Shown: positions 27,155-37,074, counted from the first letter of the stretch. The stretch is 64,000 nt of DNA from Ferrimonas futtsuensis DSM 18154 (GCF_000422645.1 NZ_AUGL01000014.1:1-64000), one strand, 5' to 3'. Program-made: numbers and translations. Notes: generated by a model not told the origin, from the sequence alone.

Positions 27155-29995
27155 ATGAAGTCGGCGCTCATTGCGTCCCTGATGCTCAGCGCATCTGTGG
27201 CCGCCAACCCAGTCAGTCAGATCCCCGGTCTGGGCGGGGCTTATCACGCCACTCAGGTACTGAAAGAGGAGATCCTGAGCGCCGGCACCCTGGCGGTAAC
27301 CGCTTCCCGTGATGCCGCCCTGTTTACCATCGGCGGAACCACCCTGGACGCCTACATCCTGACTCTGCCCCTGGACGGCGCCACCAAGGCTCGGGTGATC
27401 AAACGCCTGGCCAACCCCATGTACGCCATCCAACTGGGTCACTTTCTCTACATGTTCAAGGAGCGCTACGCGGGTTACGATGGTAAAGATCAGTTCAAGC
27501 AGCACTTGCTCAAACACTACTCCCAGACCTGGCTCACCCGATACCAGCACTCGCTGTTTACCCTGGAAACCGCAGACTCTGATGAATCACAGGCAGAATC
27601 CAAGCCACTGATTGACGACCAGTTCATTGCGACTCTGGTGTCCATGTACGACGCCCTGTTCAACAACGATGAGTGGGTTCTGGGCCGTCACCTGCCGGAC
27701 CACTACCAGTATCTGGGCGAATCCGATGCCGACAGGACCCTCATCGCCCGCATTCAGCCTTTGGTCATCAGCCTGCTGGAGCGCGTGGAGGCGGGCATGG
27801 AGCCCGGGGAGTTCAAAAACGCCGTCAAAGAGATCATCGCCGACAATGCGCCGGAGCAGAAAGGCAAGGTGAACAACAAGGCGGAGGCGATCACCATCAC
27901 CTTGATCGACTTCGTTCGCTACAACGTGCTGAAGAGCTACCGCCAGTTTGTCTGGGAGGAGAGCCGGGCCAAGGCTCAGGCCAGCTGGATGACCCAACAA
28001 CTTGAGGAAAATCCCAAAGCCCTGGTGGACTACCTGACCAGCCGCGACCAACGCCGGTTTGCGGTGCAGGTGACCGTGGACGGTTTGCAGCAGGGGCTGA
28101 TGGCCGCCCTGATTGCCCCTGAGCACTCCCCCTTCCTGCGCCAGGCCCTGACCATGCACAACAACCGGGAGAGCTTAAAGCCAGAGGGCGAAAGAACCGC
28201 CCAACCGGAACATCAGCAGCGGCTCAGCTATCTGACCCAACTGGTCGAGGCGCCCCAACAGGATGAGCACTACCTGCCCTTCTTCAAGACCCTCTATGCC
28301 CAGCCCGAGGGAATCGTCCAGCATGGGGTGTCCACCACCCCCACCATCAGCGTGCGCAACCTGCCGATCATCAAGACCGGCGCCGACGTTGCCGGCAAGG
28401 GTGGAACCGGCATCCCCAACTTCCACTTTGTCGACCGACTCCAGGACCGGGCCTACTACTTCTATGGCAACGACGCCCTGCAACTGGAGCGGCTGTTCGA
28501 GCAGCGCGGGGCCAGGACCATGTTTGACCGCCTGGACCACCTGAAAACCATGAGCTGCAATGCTCAGTACGACTGGAACAGTCAGGTGGGCTATGACGCC
28601 CTGGTGAATCTGGGCCTGGGTGAAGTGGTGCGAGACTTTGGTGAGCGCCGCTGTGCCGGTGAGCTGGCTCGCCGTGCCAAGGTGCATCCGCAGTTGCAGT
28701 CGGCCCGGACCGAGCTGCTTGGTCTGATTGCCGATTATCAGGCCACCAGTTGGCTGCTGCCTCTGAGCAAGGCCTCTCAGAAACGTCACCTCGAGCAGAA
28801 GATTGAGCAGCTGGCGCAACTGTCCGAACAGGGGATGCCGGATTACCTGCTGATCTACAACCCCTGGCCGGATCATTTCGCCCACTTCAAAGGCCCCTTC
28901 AGCGACGAGGTCATCGCCCCCACCGGAGAGCTGAACCGCCTGGATTATTGGCTGGGAGAGTACGACGGCTACTACCAACAGGCTGGCATCAGCCCGCGCA
29001 CCCTTTGGGGCATGGCGGGGGACCACGGTCTTACCCCAATCTACTGGGCGGTCAATCCGCAGGAGCAGGCGTTGCAGCCTCTGGCGCAAGAGCTGGGTTA
29101 CCCGCTGATGGTCAGGAAGATCTCCTCGGATGAGGGTGAGGGCCCCAAGATCACCCATGCCCACCACTTCCCCAGCAACAGGGAGTTGGATCTGGTGATC
29201 GCCTCCACCGCAGGCGGCAACTTTATGCTGGACCTGTTCAATTCCCACAGCGGCTGGCAGACCCAACCCCTTTACCGGGAGCTGACCCAGTGGCAGCCCA
29301 ACCAGGCTCCCGAGGGCAGCAAGGTGGATCTGATTGACGAGCTGACCACCCGGCTCGCCTCCAGCCTGGATTACCTGGCAGTAAGGGAAATCCCCTGCAC
29401 CAACAGGATGTGCACCTTGAGAGTGGTGGCCCGGCGCGATGGGCAGCGCCGGGATGAACTGATACAACGCCATGGCGACAGGCTGCACTACCGCAGTGCC
29501 GATGGCAAAACCTCACCGGTACTGCTGCAACTGACCGAAGCCAACCCTTGGGAAGCGCCCCTGGACCAGGCACGTCAGCAGGAGAAAGCACGGTTGTTGG
29601 CCACCTGCCTCAATGCCCCCCTGACTGAGCCTGGCCAGTGGTGCACCAGCGCTCAGTGGCGACAACTGACCCGGCTGACCCCGAGGCCGGATTCGGTGAA
29701 TCAGCTGGCCCACCTCTATGACGATGACAGGGCCGGTACCATCAACTTGTTCCCCACCGAGGGGGTGGGTTACAACACCCTGGTGCCCGGGCGCCATGCC
29801 GGCGAACACTACCTGGAAAAGGACGCGTTCCTGGGGTTCTGGGGCACGCCGGTGAAGACGAGCACCCAGGTGCCCACCGCCATCAATGGTTCACTGGCCC
29901 CGACTTTGTATGAGTATCTGACCGGTGAGCCGGTGGTGCCCGGTGACAATGGCTGGGGTTTCCCCTCGCTGTGGCCCCAGTTGAGGGGGCACTGA
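27155..29995 (+). CDS. Secreted alkaline-phosphatase-superfamily protein with long N-terminal extension
   Basis: A 946-residue protein with a signal peptide (SALIASLMLSASVAA). Residues 1-380 form a helical region I do not recognise. From about 385 the metal-dependent phosphodiesterase/phosphatase fold is visible: STTPTIS (likely Thr nucleophile), NPWPDHFAHFKG (metal Asp and His, near 570), GDHGLTPI (metal Asp-His, near 625) and PGRHAGEH near 880 (third metal histidine). It belongs near the type I phosphodiesterase/nucleotide pyrophosphatase group. The substrate is unknown. It has no operon partner. Confidence 0.75.
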   Translation: MKSALIASLMLSASVAANPVSQIPGLGGAYHATQVLKEEILSAGTLAVTASRDAALFTIGGTTLDAYILTLPLDGATKARVIKRLANPMYAIQLGHFLYMFKERYAGYDGKDQFKQHLLKHYSQTWLTRYQHSLFTLETADSDESQAESKPLIDDQFIATLVSMYDALFNNDEWVLGRHLPDHYQYLGESDADRTLIARIQPLVISLLERVEAGMEPGEFKNAVKEIIADNAPEQKGKVNNKAEAITITLIDFVRYNVLKSYRQFVWEESRAKAQASWMTQQLEENPKALVDYLTSRDQRRFAVQVTVDGLQQGLMAALIAPEHSPFLRQALTMHNNRESLKPEGERTAQPEHQQRLSYLTQLVEAPQQDEHYLPFFKTLYAQPEGIVQHGVSTTPTISVRNLPIIKTGADVAGKGGTGIPNFHFVDRLQDRAYYFYGNDALQLERLFEQRGARTMFDRLDHLKTMSCNAQYDWNSQVGYDALVNLGLGEVVRDFGERRCAGELARRAKVHPQLQSARTELLGLIADYQATSWLLPLSKASQKRHLEQKIEQLAQLSEQGMPDYLLIYNPWPDHFAHFKGPFSDEVIAPTGELNRLDYWLGEYDGYYQQAGISPRTLWGMAGDHGLTPIYWAVNPQEQALQPLAQELGYPLMVRKISSDEGEGPKITHAHHFPSNRELDLVIASTAGGNFMLDLFNSHSGWQTQPLYRELTQWQPNQAPEGSKVDLIDELTTRLASSLDYLAVREIPCTNRMCTLRVVARRDGQRRDELIQRHGDRLHYRSADGKTSPVLLQLTEANPWEAPLDQARQQEKARLLATCLNAPLTEPGQWCTSAQWRQLTRLTPRPDSVNQLAHLYDDDRAGTINLFPTEGVGYNTLVPGRHAGEHYLEKDAFLGFWGTPVKTSTQVPTAINGSLAPTLYEYLTGEPVVPGDNGWGFPSLWPQLRGH

Positions 29996-30443
29996 GACCG
30001 AACCGGCGCCTGGGCTGGGGGTGACGTTCAGGTCGCTCTTCAGAGACAGGCGCCGGCCACCACCGGACTCAGGCCTTCGAACAGGGAGCCGCCTCACTGG
30101 CCCCTGGCCTCTTAGGCTCCCCGGCACAAGCCATGACACCCTGGAATCTCCCCCTCCGCCACCTCCCCTCACGCCACACTTTCATAAGACATCGACAAAA
30201 TTAACATCTCAACAACACCCTCAAGCCAGTCAATCCAGTCAACTAACTGACACATATAGGTCATATTGACTGGTATTGAGTTCCAACTCGCGTACCAGCT
30301 CCCAATTCTTGAGCTGTGGACCCGGATATTATTGTCTTTTGCCAGACCCGTTGGTACCCTGTCGGCCCCTCTCGGCAGGGCCAGACGGGGGTTCACGGCG
30401 GCATTTGGCCGTGATTTCGGATTTGAGAGTTGGAGAGTCACAG
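29996..30443. other. Intergenic region upstream of ribA
   Basis: Holds an inverted repeat at 30003-30056 and the ribA promoter region. I looked for the FMN riboswitch core pattern and did not see it. A GC-rich imperfect hairpin (CCCTG with CAGGG, about 30357-30380) lies 65-85 bp before the ribA start. No gene is supported. Confidence 0.5.
30003..30056. repeat. 10-bp perfect inverted repeat after the phosphatase-like gene
   Basis: CCGGCGCCTG (30003-30012) and CAGGCGCCGG (30047-30056) can form a stem around a 34-base loop just after the stop at 29995. No T-tract follows, so it is not a classic terminator. Confidence 0.5.
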
Positions 30444-31040
30444 ATGATTAAGGTTAGGCAAACGGTTCCACTGAAAGTGGGCAGGTCACAGGTGGAAGCG
30501 GAGCTCAGCTCTTTTCACGGCCTGGAATCAGGCAAGGAGCATGTGGCCATGCGCTTCGCCGGAACCGGTCCCGCCAGCGGCGCCCCCCTGGTAAGGATGC
30601 ACTCCGAGTGCCTGACCGGAGACGTTTTCCACTCCTCCCGCTGCGACTGTGGCGAGCAGCTCAATGAAGCCATCGAACGCCTGCACGTCTCAGGCGGCGT
30701 ACTGCTTTACCTGCGCCAGGAAGGGCGCGGTATCGGTTTGTACAACAAACTGGATGCCTATGCTCTGCAGGACACCGGCCTGAACACCTACGAAGCCAAC
30801 GTCAAACTGGGTTTCGGTGAAGACCAGCGTGACTTCGCCGAAGCCGCGGGCATGCTCAAAGCGATGGGCATCGACCGCATCCGCCTGATCACCAACAACC
30901 CCCGCAAGGTGAAGCAACTGACCGACTATGGCATCGAAGTGGAATCCATGGTCAACACCTCGGTGCACATGAAGCCGGGTAACGAGTCCTACCTGAAGGC
31001 GAAGAAAAGCCACGGTAACCACCACCTGGCCATCGACTGA
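30444..31040 (+). CDS. ribA: GTP cyclohydrolase II
   Basis: The 198-residue enzyme opens GTP to the first riboflavin precursor. The zinc-binding [18 protein letters not shown] segment, the GTP-binding RQEGRGIGL and the LITNNPRK segment are all present. It is the short monofunctional form, as in E. coli RibA. I take the ATG at 30444, with GGAGAG 8 bases upstream; a longer frame from 30276 is not conserved. Flavin supply is relevant in a genome with several flavoprotein reductases. Confidence 0.96.
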   Translation: MIKVRQTVPLKVGRSQVEAELSSFHGLESGKEHVAMRFAGTGPASGAPLVRMHSECLTGDVFHSSRCDCGEQLNEAIERLHVSGGVLLYLRQEGRGIGLYNKLDAYALQDTGLNTYEANVKLGFGEDQRDFAEAAGMLKAMGIDRIRLITNNPRKVKQLTDYGIEVESMVNTSVHMKPGNESYLKAKKSHGNHHLAID

Positions 31041-31055
31041 GTTTCTTTGGGGTTG

Positions 31056-31082
31056 GCGCCGGTCTCAGATGAGGACCGGCGC
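31056..31082 (+). terminator. Hairpin after ribA
   Basis: GCGCCGGTC (31056-31064) and GACCGGCGC (31074-31082) form a perfect 9-bp stem with a 9-base loop, 15 bases after the stop. There is no clear T-tract, so the strength is uncertain. Confidence 0.5.
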
Positions 31083-31295
31083 ACACTGACATCATCGGCA
31101 ACCCCGCGCCGAAGCCCATTGCTGCCCATCGTTTGACCCCTTTCTCACCGACTCCATTGTTCTGGGTCATCTTTTTTTTAAAAGGGCAAAATTTCCCTGT
31201 TCCCGTCACACGCTTTTGGATAGAATCGCCGCCCAATAAATTTTCATAAGTGCTTTCAGCGACGCTCTTCGCTGTCTTATCGAGGTTATTGGATC

Positions 31296-31751
31296 ATGAG
31301 TAACAAGTTCATCATTACCTGGGACAACATGCAGATGTACTCCCGCCAGTTGGCCGAGCGCCTGCTGCCCGCTGACCAGTGGAAGGGGATCATCGCCGTC
31401 AGCCGAGGTGGACTTGTGCCCTCCGCCATTCTTGCCCGTGAACTGGGCATCCGCCACGTCGATACCGTGTGCATCTCCAGCTACGATCACAATCACCAAA
31501 GAGACCTGACCATCCTGAAGAAAGCCCCGGGTGATGGCGATGGCTTTATCGTCATCGATGATCTGGTGGACACCGGCGGCACTGCCGAAGTGATTCGCGA
31601 ACTCTACCCCAAGGCCAAGTTTGTCACCGTATGCGCCAAACCTGCCGGCAAGCACTTGGTGGACGACTATGTGGTGGACATTCCTCAGGACACCTGGATT
31701 GAACAGCCCTGGGATATGGCGGTGACCTTCGTGGAGCCACTGTCCAAATAA
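31296..31751 (+). CDS. gpt: Xanthine-guanine phosphoribosyltransferase
   Basis: A 151-residue purine salvage enzyme that turns xanthine, guanine and hypoxanthine into their nucleotides with PRPP. The PRPP motif [14 protein letters not shown] lies near residue 88 and the hallmark [19 protein letters not shown] near 36. The length matches E. coli Gpt (152). It is a single gene with a hairpin terminator downstream. Confidence 0.95.
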   Translation: MSNKFIITWDNMQMYSRQLAERLLPADQWKGIIAVSRGGLVPSAILARELGIRHVDTVCISSYDHNHQRDLTILKKAPGDGDGFIVIDDLVDTGGTAEVIRELYPKAKFVTVCAKPAGKHLVDDYVVDIPQDTWIEQPWDMAVTFVEPLSK

Positions 31752-31780
31752 GCGTTGTCACCTCCGAAGGTCACACTGCG

Positions 31781-31811
31781 AAGGCGGGAGTCTGCTTCCC
31801 GCCTTAACTCT
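31781..31811 (+). terminator. Terminator after gpt
   Basis: AAGGCGGGA and TCCCGCCTT form a 9-bp stem with a 7-base loop; the tail AACTCTCTAA is only weakly T-rich. Confidence 0.6.
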
Positions 31812-32003
31812 CTAATCTGTATTCATTTTTTCCTTCAGCAGCCCCCAAAGCCAGTCAGATCATCCAGATCTACGATATATCCAATCTGTTTATTCCATCA
31901 TTAAACGTTGGTGCAACGGTTTTCCCTTAACTACCTTTTGCTGATATGGCCGCGCCCATTGCGCGCGACCGGCGTCCCTATCTCAACGCAAGAGGATCAG
32001 CAG

Positions 32004-32423
32004 ATGTCACTGAAAGGATCAAAAACCGAACAGAATCTGAAAGACGCCTTCGCCGGTGAATCCCAAGCCAACCGTCGCTACCTCTACTTCGCTGCCAAGG
32101 CCGACGTGGAAGGCTACAACGATGTGGCCGCCGTTTTCCGCTCCACTGCGGAGGGGGAAACCGGTCACGCCCATGGTCATCTGGAGTACCTGGAGGAGGT
32201 GGGCGATCCCGCCACCGGCCTGCCCATAGGCGGTACCTCAGACAACCTCAAAGCCGCCATCGCCGGTGAAACCCATGAGTACACCGATATGTACCCGGGC
32301 ATGGCAAAAACCGCCCGGGATGAAGGCTTTGATGAGGTCGCCGACTGGTTTGAAACCCTGGCAAAGGCGGAGCGCAGCCACGCCAACCGATTCCAGAAGG
32401 CCCTGGATAACCTGGACGACTGA
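32004..32423 (+). CDS. Rubrerythrin-like diiron protein without rubredoxin domain
   Basis: A 139-residue ferritin-like four-helix protein with diiron ligands in [11 protein letters not shown] (near 17), [10 protein letters not shown] (near 51), [11 protein letters not shown] (near 92) and [10 protein letters not shown] (near 125). The C-terminal rubredoxin domain of classical rubrerythrin is absent. It starts a three-gene operon with a two-[4Fe-4S] protein and a DUF3501 protein. A peroxide-reducing role with electrons from the partner Fe-S protein is a reasonable inference. I take the ATG at 32004 (AGAGGA upstream), not the longer frame from 31908. Confidence 0.9.
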   Translation: MSLKGSKTEQNLKDAFAGESQANRRYLYFAAKADVEGYNDVAAVFRSTAEGETGHAHGHLEYLEEVGDPATGLPIGGTSDNLKAAIAGETHEYTDMYPGMAKTARDEGFDEVADWFETLAKAERSHANRFQKALDNLDD

Positions 32424-32437
32424 CAGGGAGTGGCACC

Positions 32438-33766
32438 ATGGCCCATAGGGAAGGAAGTCTGGAAGCGCCGACGCGCCACCCTCTGGAGTGGCGCAAGCCG
32501 GAGTTTTACGACAGAGACGCCCTCAATCTTGAGCTGGCGAGGGTGTTCGACGTCTGTCACGGCTGCAGGCGCTGCGTCAGCCTGTGCCACGCCTTCCCGA
32601 CCCTGTTTGATCTGGTGGATGAATCGGACACCATGGAGGTCGACGGGGTCGACAAGGCCGAGTATGTTCAGGTGGTGGATCACTGCTACCTGTGTGATCT
32701 GTGCTATCTGACCAAGTGCCCCTATGTGCCGCCCCACGAATGGAACATCGATTTTCCCCACCTGATGCTGCGGGCCAAGGCGGTGAAATTCAAAGAGAGC
32801 GGTGCCCGCTTCAGGGACAGACTGCTCACCAGTACCACCACCGTCGGCCGGCTGGCGTCTCTGCCCGGGGTGGATTCCTTAGTTAATGCCCTCAACAACA
32901 CCGCAAGCTTTCGCAACCAACTGGAATCCGCTCTGGGCGTTCACCATCAGGCCCCTTTGCCCAAATACCACAGCAAAACCATTCGCCACAGAACCCGTCC
33001 GCTGCAGGAGGTACTGGAGCCTGTGCCAGCCGGAGAAACCACCGGCAAGGTGGCCCTGTTCTCCACCTGTTACGGCAACTTCAACGCCCCTCATCTGGGT
33101 GAGGATCTCTACAAGGTGTTTCAGCACAATGGCATCCACATCGAATTGGTGCCGGGCAACCTCTGCTGTGGCATGCCCAAGCTGGAACTGGGGGACCTGG
33201 AGTCGGTTCAGGCGCTGATGGAGAAGAGCCTGCCCGTGCTGACTGAGATGGTGGACGAGGGGTTCGACATCATCGCACCGGTGCCCTCCTGCGTGCTGAT
33301 GTTCAAACAGGAACTTCCGTTGATGTTCCCGGAGAATCACGCCCTGGCACGGGTACAACGCGCCTTTTTCGACCCATTTGAGTATCTGGCCATGCGCCAC
33401 AAGGCCGGACTGCTCAACACCGAGTTCCCCGAACCTCTGGGCAAGGTTGCCTATCAGGTGGCCTGCCACCAGCGCGTGCAGCGCATCGGCATGAAAACCA
33501 GGGAGGTGCTCAGCCTGATCCCGGGCAGTGAGGTAACCGCCATCGAGCGATGCTCAGGTCACGACGGCACCTACGCGGTCAAGGAGGAAACCCATGCCAA
33601 CGCGGTGAAAATCGCCCGGCCAGTGGTACGAAAACTGGACCAGTTACAGGGGGACCACCTGGTGAGCGACTGCCCCATGGCCGCCACCCATCTGGCCAAC
33701 CTGGCCGAGGGTGAGGCGCAGCCCACCCACCCCATCACCCTGCTGCGGCAGGCCTACGGACTATAG
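32438..33766 (+). CDS. Heterodisulfide-reductase/GlpC-like Fe-S oxidoreductase
   Basis: A 442-residue protein with two N-terminal [4Fe-4S] motifs ([11 protein letters not shown] near 40; [12 protein letters not shown] near 83) and two cysteine-rich CCG-type domains, the first with [14 protein letters not shown] (near 243) and the second with [11 protein letters not shown] (near 370). This is the plan of GlpC, HdrD and LutA proteins. It has no FAD domain or membrane helix, so it probably passes electrons between a soluble donor and a partner. It sits 14 bp after the rubrerythrin gene and 8 bp before the DUF3501 gene. Confidence 0.88.
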   Translation: MAHREGSLEAPTRHPLEWRKPEFYDRDALNLELARVFDVCHGCRRCVSLCHAFPTLFDLVDESDTMEVDGVDKAEYVQVVDHCYLCDLCYLTKCPYVPPHEWNIDFPHLMLRAKAVKFKESGARFRDRLLTSTTTVGRLASLPGVDSLVNALNNTASFRNQLESALGVHHQAPLPKYHSKTIRHRTRPLQEVLEPVPAGETTGKVALFSTCYGNFNAPHLGEDLYKVFQHNGIHIELVPGNLCCGMPKLELGDLESVQALMEKSLPVLTEMVDEGFDIIAPVPSCVLMFKQELPLMFPENHALARVQRAFFDPFEYLAMRHKAGLLNTEFPEPLGKVAYQVACHQRVQRIGMKTREVLSLIPGSEVTAIERCSGHDGTYAVKEETHANAVKIARPVVRKLDQLQGDHLVSDCPMAATHLANLAEGEAQPTHPITLLRQAYGL

Positions 33767-33774
33767 GAGTGCCC

Positions 33775-34374
33775 ATGAGCAAGCTGACCCGACACCGGCT
33801 TTGGTCCCTGGAGGAGTACGCCGAGCAGCGCCCGGCCTTTCGCCACCAGGTGATGGAACACAAGAGATTCAGACAACTGATGCTCGGAGAACACCTGAGG
33901 CTGACCTTCGAAGATGAGATGACCATTCGCTACCAGGTTCAGGAGATGCTGCGCATCGAACGCATCTTTGAGGGTCCAGCCATTCAGGAGGAGCTGGACG
34001 CCTATAACCCCCTGATTCCCGATGGCACCAACCTTAAGGCCACCATGATGCTGGAGTACCCCAATGCCACCGAACGACGGGAGCGTCTGGCGCAGCTGAC
34101 GGGCATTGAGCACAAGATCTGGCTGCAGGTGGGGGACGACTGGTGCTGTTATGGCATCGCCGATGAAGACCTGGATCGCAGCGATGAACACAAAACCTCC
34201 AGCGTCCACTTCCTGCGCTTCGAGCTGACACCGGAAGCCATTTTGGACCTGAAGCAGGGCGCCGCCCTGGTCATTGGGGTCGATCACCCACAGATGGATA
34301 CCGGCCCCATTCCAGTGCCGGACGCAGTGCGGGATGCCCTGGCCGAGGATCTCTCCATTACCTACGCCAGCTGA
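33775..34374 (+). CDS. DUF3501 family protein
   Basis: A 199-residue soluble protein of the DUF3501 family, with no known function. From memory of other proteobacterial genomes, the family recurs next to a rubrerythrin and a GlpC-like Fe-S protein, as here. AGGAG lies before the ATG at 33775. It starts 8 bases after the Fe-S gene and is probably translated from the same mRNA. Its 3' end overlaps the convergent bufC gene by 13 bases. Confidence 0.82.
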   Translation: MSKLTRHRLWSLEEYAEQRPAFRHQVMEHKRFRQLMLGEHLRLTFEDEMTIRYQVQEMLRIERIFEGPAIQEELDAYNPLIPDGTNLKATMMLEYPNATERRERLAQLTGIEHKIWLQVGDDWCCYGIADEDLDRSDEHKTSSVHFLRFELTPEAILDLKQGAALVIGVDHPQMDTGPIPVPDAVRDALAEDLSITYAS

Positions 34375-35090
34375 CCCCGGCTGACCAGCCACTGCCTCAC
34401 CATCAGCGTTGCCAGGTGGTGAGGCTCCAACGCCAGGGCCCGGTAGGGATGACGCACTGAGGTCAGAGCCAGTCTGAGTGACGGGGTCACCTCCTCCCAG
34501 GACAGGTCCCTCTCAGTTGGCCAGATGGCCCACAGGCTCTGGGACTGCTGAGTCAGTTCCAGCTCTCGCTCTTCATCGCGGCTGAGTGCCATCAGCGTCT
34601 GCCAGATATCATCGATGGGATAAGCACTGGCCACCAGGGTTAGTCCCGGGTTCATCTGCCAGGGTACGGGACCGCCATGTTCCAGCCAAAGGGCACACTC
34701 CTCAGAGGTAACCGGAAGCTGACGATGGGCATAGTAGGCTTTGTGAACGCCCCATTCCCAGCGCATCAGGGCACTTAAGAAGGGAAAGTCTCGCCACAGG
34801 CCGCCGGCTCTGGGCTGGGCCTGCAACCAGAAAAGCAAGTCTGCCCCGGCCCAATCCAGGGAGTCCTCTGACCGCCACTGGACGGCGAACTCACGCACCA
34901 TCGCCAGAAACAGGGTCTCTCCCAGCAATTGCTCCGTGGCAGGGTAGCTCTTACGGATGGCGGAGATGGCAGCCCCGAGACGGTTCTGACGATACACCGC
35001 CAAGGCATCCTCCAGAGGGGACAGGGTCACTTTAAAGCCGCCGCTGCCATGGTGTTGATAGAAGTTGAGTGGATCCCTGACTCCTTTCAT
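34362..35090 (-). CDS. bufC: BufC/HvfC-type DUF2063 protein, partner of the DUF692 enzyme
   Basis: A 242-residue protein with an N-terminal DUF2063 domain (residues 1-95, VYRQNRLGAAISAIRKSYP) and a C-terminal alpha-beta part. DUF2063 proteins pair with DUF692 multinuclear iron enzymes and act as the precursor-recognition partner for peptide modification. Start ATG at 35090 overlaps the bufB stop (TGATG). It is the last gene of bufABC. Confidence 0.87.
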   Translation of the reverse strand: MKGVRDPLNFYQHHGSGGFKVTLSPLEDALAVYRQNRLGAAISAIRKSYPATEQLLGETLFLAMVREFAVQWRSEDSLDWAGADLLFWLQAQPRAGGLWRDFPFLSALMRWEWGVHKAYYAHRQLPVTSEECALWLEHGGPVPWQMNPGLTLVASAYPIDDIWQTLMALSRDEERELELTQQSQSLWAIWPTERDLSWEEVTPSLRLALTSVRHPYRALALEPHHLATLMVRQWLVSRGQLA

Positions 35091-35914
35091 CAGGCTACCC
35101 TCCCTTGCATCATGGTTGCCGCCCGCGCCGCTTCCTCCAGCAGAACCGGCAGCTGTGGAATGGCATTGTCCCACTCGATCACCAAGGGCCTGGGCCCCAT
35201 GCGCACCAACACCTGCTCCAGCAGTTGCCAGACCTGGGGGGATACCCGACTGCCGTGGGTGTCCACCAGCAGGCGATTTCGCTGTTCATACCCGGCAAGA
35301 TGACAATAGTCCACCGCCTCCAGCGGGAAGGACTCCAGCAAGACCAGAGGGTCCTGATCCAGATTCCGGGCGGTCACATAGAGGTTGTTGACGTCCAGCA
35401 GCACCCCGGCACCGGTACGACGATGCATCTCACTGAGCATCTCTCCCTCATCCAGACAGTCGTCCCGGTAAGCGAGATAACGGGAGATGTTCTCCACTGC
35501 CATCGGCAGACCCAGAGTCTGCTGAACCCGGTCAACCTGCTGGCACAGCCGCTCCAGGGTGTCGGAAGAGTAGCTGACCGGCAGCAGATCGTGAATATGA
35601 CCGTCGGGCAGACGGCACACCGCCAGATGATCGGACAAACCGATGGCACCCAGCTCTTCCGCCATGACCTTCAGACGCTGCAGATAACCCTCATCCGGGC
35701 CGGATGAGGCCAGGGACAAACCGACACAGTGGAGAATCACCGGATAGCGCTCGGCAACCTGACGAAGCAGATGGTAGTGAGGCCCGCGCAGGGCCATGAA
35801 GTTGTCCGCCAGGATCTCAACGAAAGGCAGCGGCTCACGCCGCTGCAGCAGTTGTGCCATATGCCCTTCGCGCAAGCTGATGCCAGCGTCCGTGGGGGCC
35901 AGGCCAGGGATCAT
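35090..35914 (-). CDS. bufB: DUF692 multinuclear non-heme iron oxidase, BufB-like
   Basis: A 274-residue TIM-barrel enzyme of the MNIO (DUF692) family. The metal-binding residues lie in segments such as [45 protein letters not shown] and DTHGSRV. MNIO enzymes oxidise cysteines in a precursor peptide, for example to thiooxazole or oxazolone groups. The neighbours are a DUF2282 precursor and a DUF2063 partner, which defines a bufferin-type operon. It overlaps bufA by 4 bases (ATGA). Confidence 0.92.
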   Translation of the reverse strand: MIPGLAPTDAGISLREGHMAQLLQRREPLPFVEILADNFMALRGPHYHLLRQVAERYPVILHCVGLSLASSGPDEGYLQRLKVMAEELGAIGLSDHLAVCRLPDGHIHDLLPVSYSSDTLERLCQQVDRVQQTLGLPMAVENISRYLAYRDDCLDEGEMLSEMHRRTGAGVLLDVNNLYVTARNLDQDPLVLLESFPLEAVDYCHLAGYEQRNRLLVDTHGSRVSPQVWQLLEQVLVRMGPRPLVIEWDNAIPQLPVLLEEAARAATMMQGRVA

Positions 35915-36210
35915 GACTTCTTCATTCCCTTGGCAGGCTTCACCTTGGCGACCTTGCCACCCAATTTCTTACAGGTCCCCTGGGGGACATAAACCCACTC
36001 GTTGGGGCTGTTGTCTGACTTAGCCTGTCCGGCACAACCATGACTGCCATCGAGCGCACCACAGTCATTCATCCCTTTCTTAGCTACCCCGGCGCACTTT
36101 TCCCAAGCTTCAGGCTGGTCGGGAACGGCGTTGGCCTGGCCAGACGCCAACAGGAATCCAGCAGACACCATGCCGGCCAGGGTTGCTTTCAGAGTGTTGT
36201 GCTTTTCCAT
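35911..36210 (-). CDS. bufA1: Bufferin-type precursor peptide, DUF2282 (BufA1)
   Basis: A 99-residue secreted precursor with a signal peptide (residues 1-28, ending SGQANA) and four conserved cysteines at 39, 50, 59 and 80 ([30 protein letters not shown]). This is the DUF2282 pattern. Bufferins are modified on cysteines by the MNIO enzyme and bind copper in the periplasm, protecting the cell from excess copper. The C-terminus is lysine-rich ([14 protein letters not shown]). I take the ATG at 36210 with GGAGAAAGG upstream. No DoxX gene (bufD) follows, unlike many buf operons. Confidence 0.9.
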   Translation of the reverse strand: MEKHNTLKATLAGMVSAGFLLASGQANAVPDQPEAWEKCAGVAKKGMNDCGALDGSHGCAGQAKSDNSPNEWVYVPQGTCKKLGGKVAKVKPAKGMKKS

Positions 36211-36325
36211 TGCCTTTCTCCAGTTGCTCACGAAGTGTTCAACTAGAAGATAGGTGTTTGAGCGGAAGTATTTCCTCACACCTCATAACATTAAGGTGCA
36301 GGAATAGTCCAAAAAAGAATATGGT

Positions 36326-36964
36326 TCAGGCGGCTTCGCGCATCTGGGTCAGCCACAGACCCAGTTCATCCCGGCTGGGAATGCGCTTATCGGAGTGGCC
36401 CATCAGTTGAGTCAGGGCATAGCAGTACTGGTGATACACCCCCAGGTCACAACACTCGGTGTCACCATCGTCGATGTTGATCAGACTGCCACGAACAAAG
36501 CTGCGCACCAGGGCGCCGCGGTCATAGCCTTCGACAGGACCGATGGCGTCCATCACCCGCTGGTTCCAATCGTTGTAGTCGGCGAAGGCCTTGTTAAAGG
36601 CGGCACGGTAGAACTCTCCGGCCTGCTCCAGCACGTCGGTGTTGGGCATCACCCGGGAGATCACGAAGCGGTCATTGCACAGCACTTCGCGCATGCGCCA
36701 GCAATGATGGTAGAGGAAGAGATGAAGGGGATTCGCATGCACCTTCTGATCTGCCTGAGCCTGGGCCAGGAAATCTCGGAATTCGGCGGTAGCCACGGCC
36801 ACCACCAGGTCCGCCTCAGAGGGGAAATGGTTGTAGACAGTACCCTTGGAGATCTGGCTGGCCTTGACCAGATGAGAGCGGCAAAGACCGAAGGTCTTGT
36901 GCCCCTTTAAACAGCGCTGCGCCACGGTTACCAGGTAATTTGCCCTTTGTTCCCAGCTGCTCAT
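36326..36964 (-). CDS. TetR-family regulator (TetR1)
   Basis: A 212-residue regulator. The HTH covers about residues 8-58 (KASQISKGTVYNHFPSEADL); the rest is a helical ligand domain. It is 115 bp upstream of bufA on the same strand and 110 bp from a divergent LysR gene, so it could control either. It aligns along its whole length with the protein at 38000-38665 (shared YNHFPSEADL/ERVFFSDDDL, FADYNDW/LANYNDY, IPSRDELGLWL/RPSREELTQWL). ATG at 36964 with GGAG 6 bases upstream. Confidence 0.87.
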   Translation of the reverse strand: MSSWEQRANYLVTVAQRCLKGHKTFGLCRSHLVKASQISKGTVYNHFPSEADLVVAVATAEFRDFLAQAQADQKVHANPLHLFLYHHCWRMREVLCNDRFVISRVMPNTDVLEQAGEFYRAAFNKAFADYNDWNQRVMDAIGPVEGYDRGALVRSFVRGSLINIDDGDTECCDLGVYHQYCYALTQLMGHSDKRIPSRDELGLWLTQMREAA

Positions 36965-37074
36965 CACAGACTCCAAAATCTCTGTTGTATGAATTCACAG
37001 TCTCAAGGTATCAGCCTTTGGTGCAAGCGGATATTGAGTAATACTTGGGGCACCATTAGCGGAGTGAATACCCC

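Noticed and set aside
26981-27550. Long N-terminal extension of the csgE frame
   Set aside because: It overlaps the divergent phosphatase gene and its coding strand; the signal peptide begins at 26980 with a good ribosome-binding site.
30350-30443. FMN riboswitch before ribA
   Set aside because: The conserved RFN elements could not be found; only a GC-rich imperfect hairpin is there.
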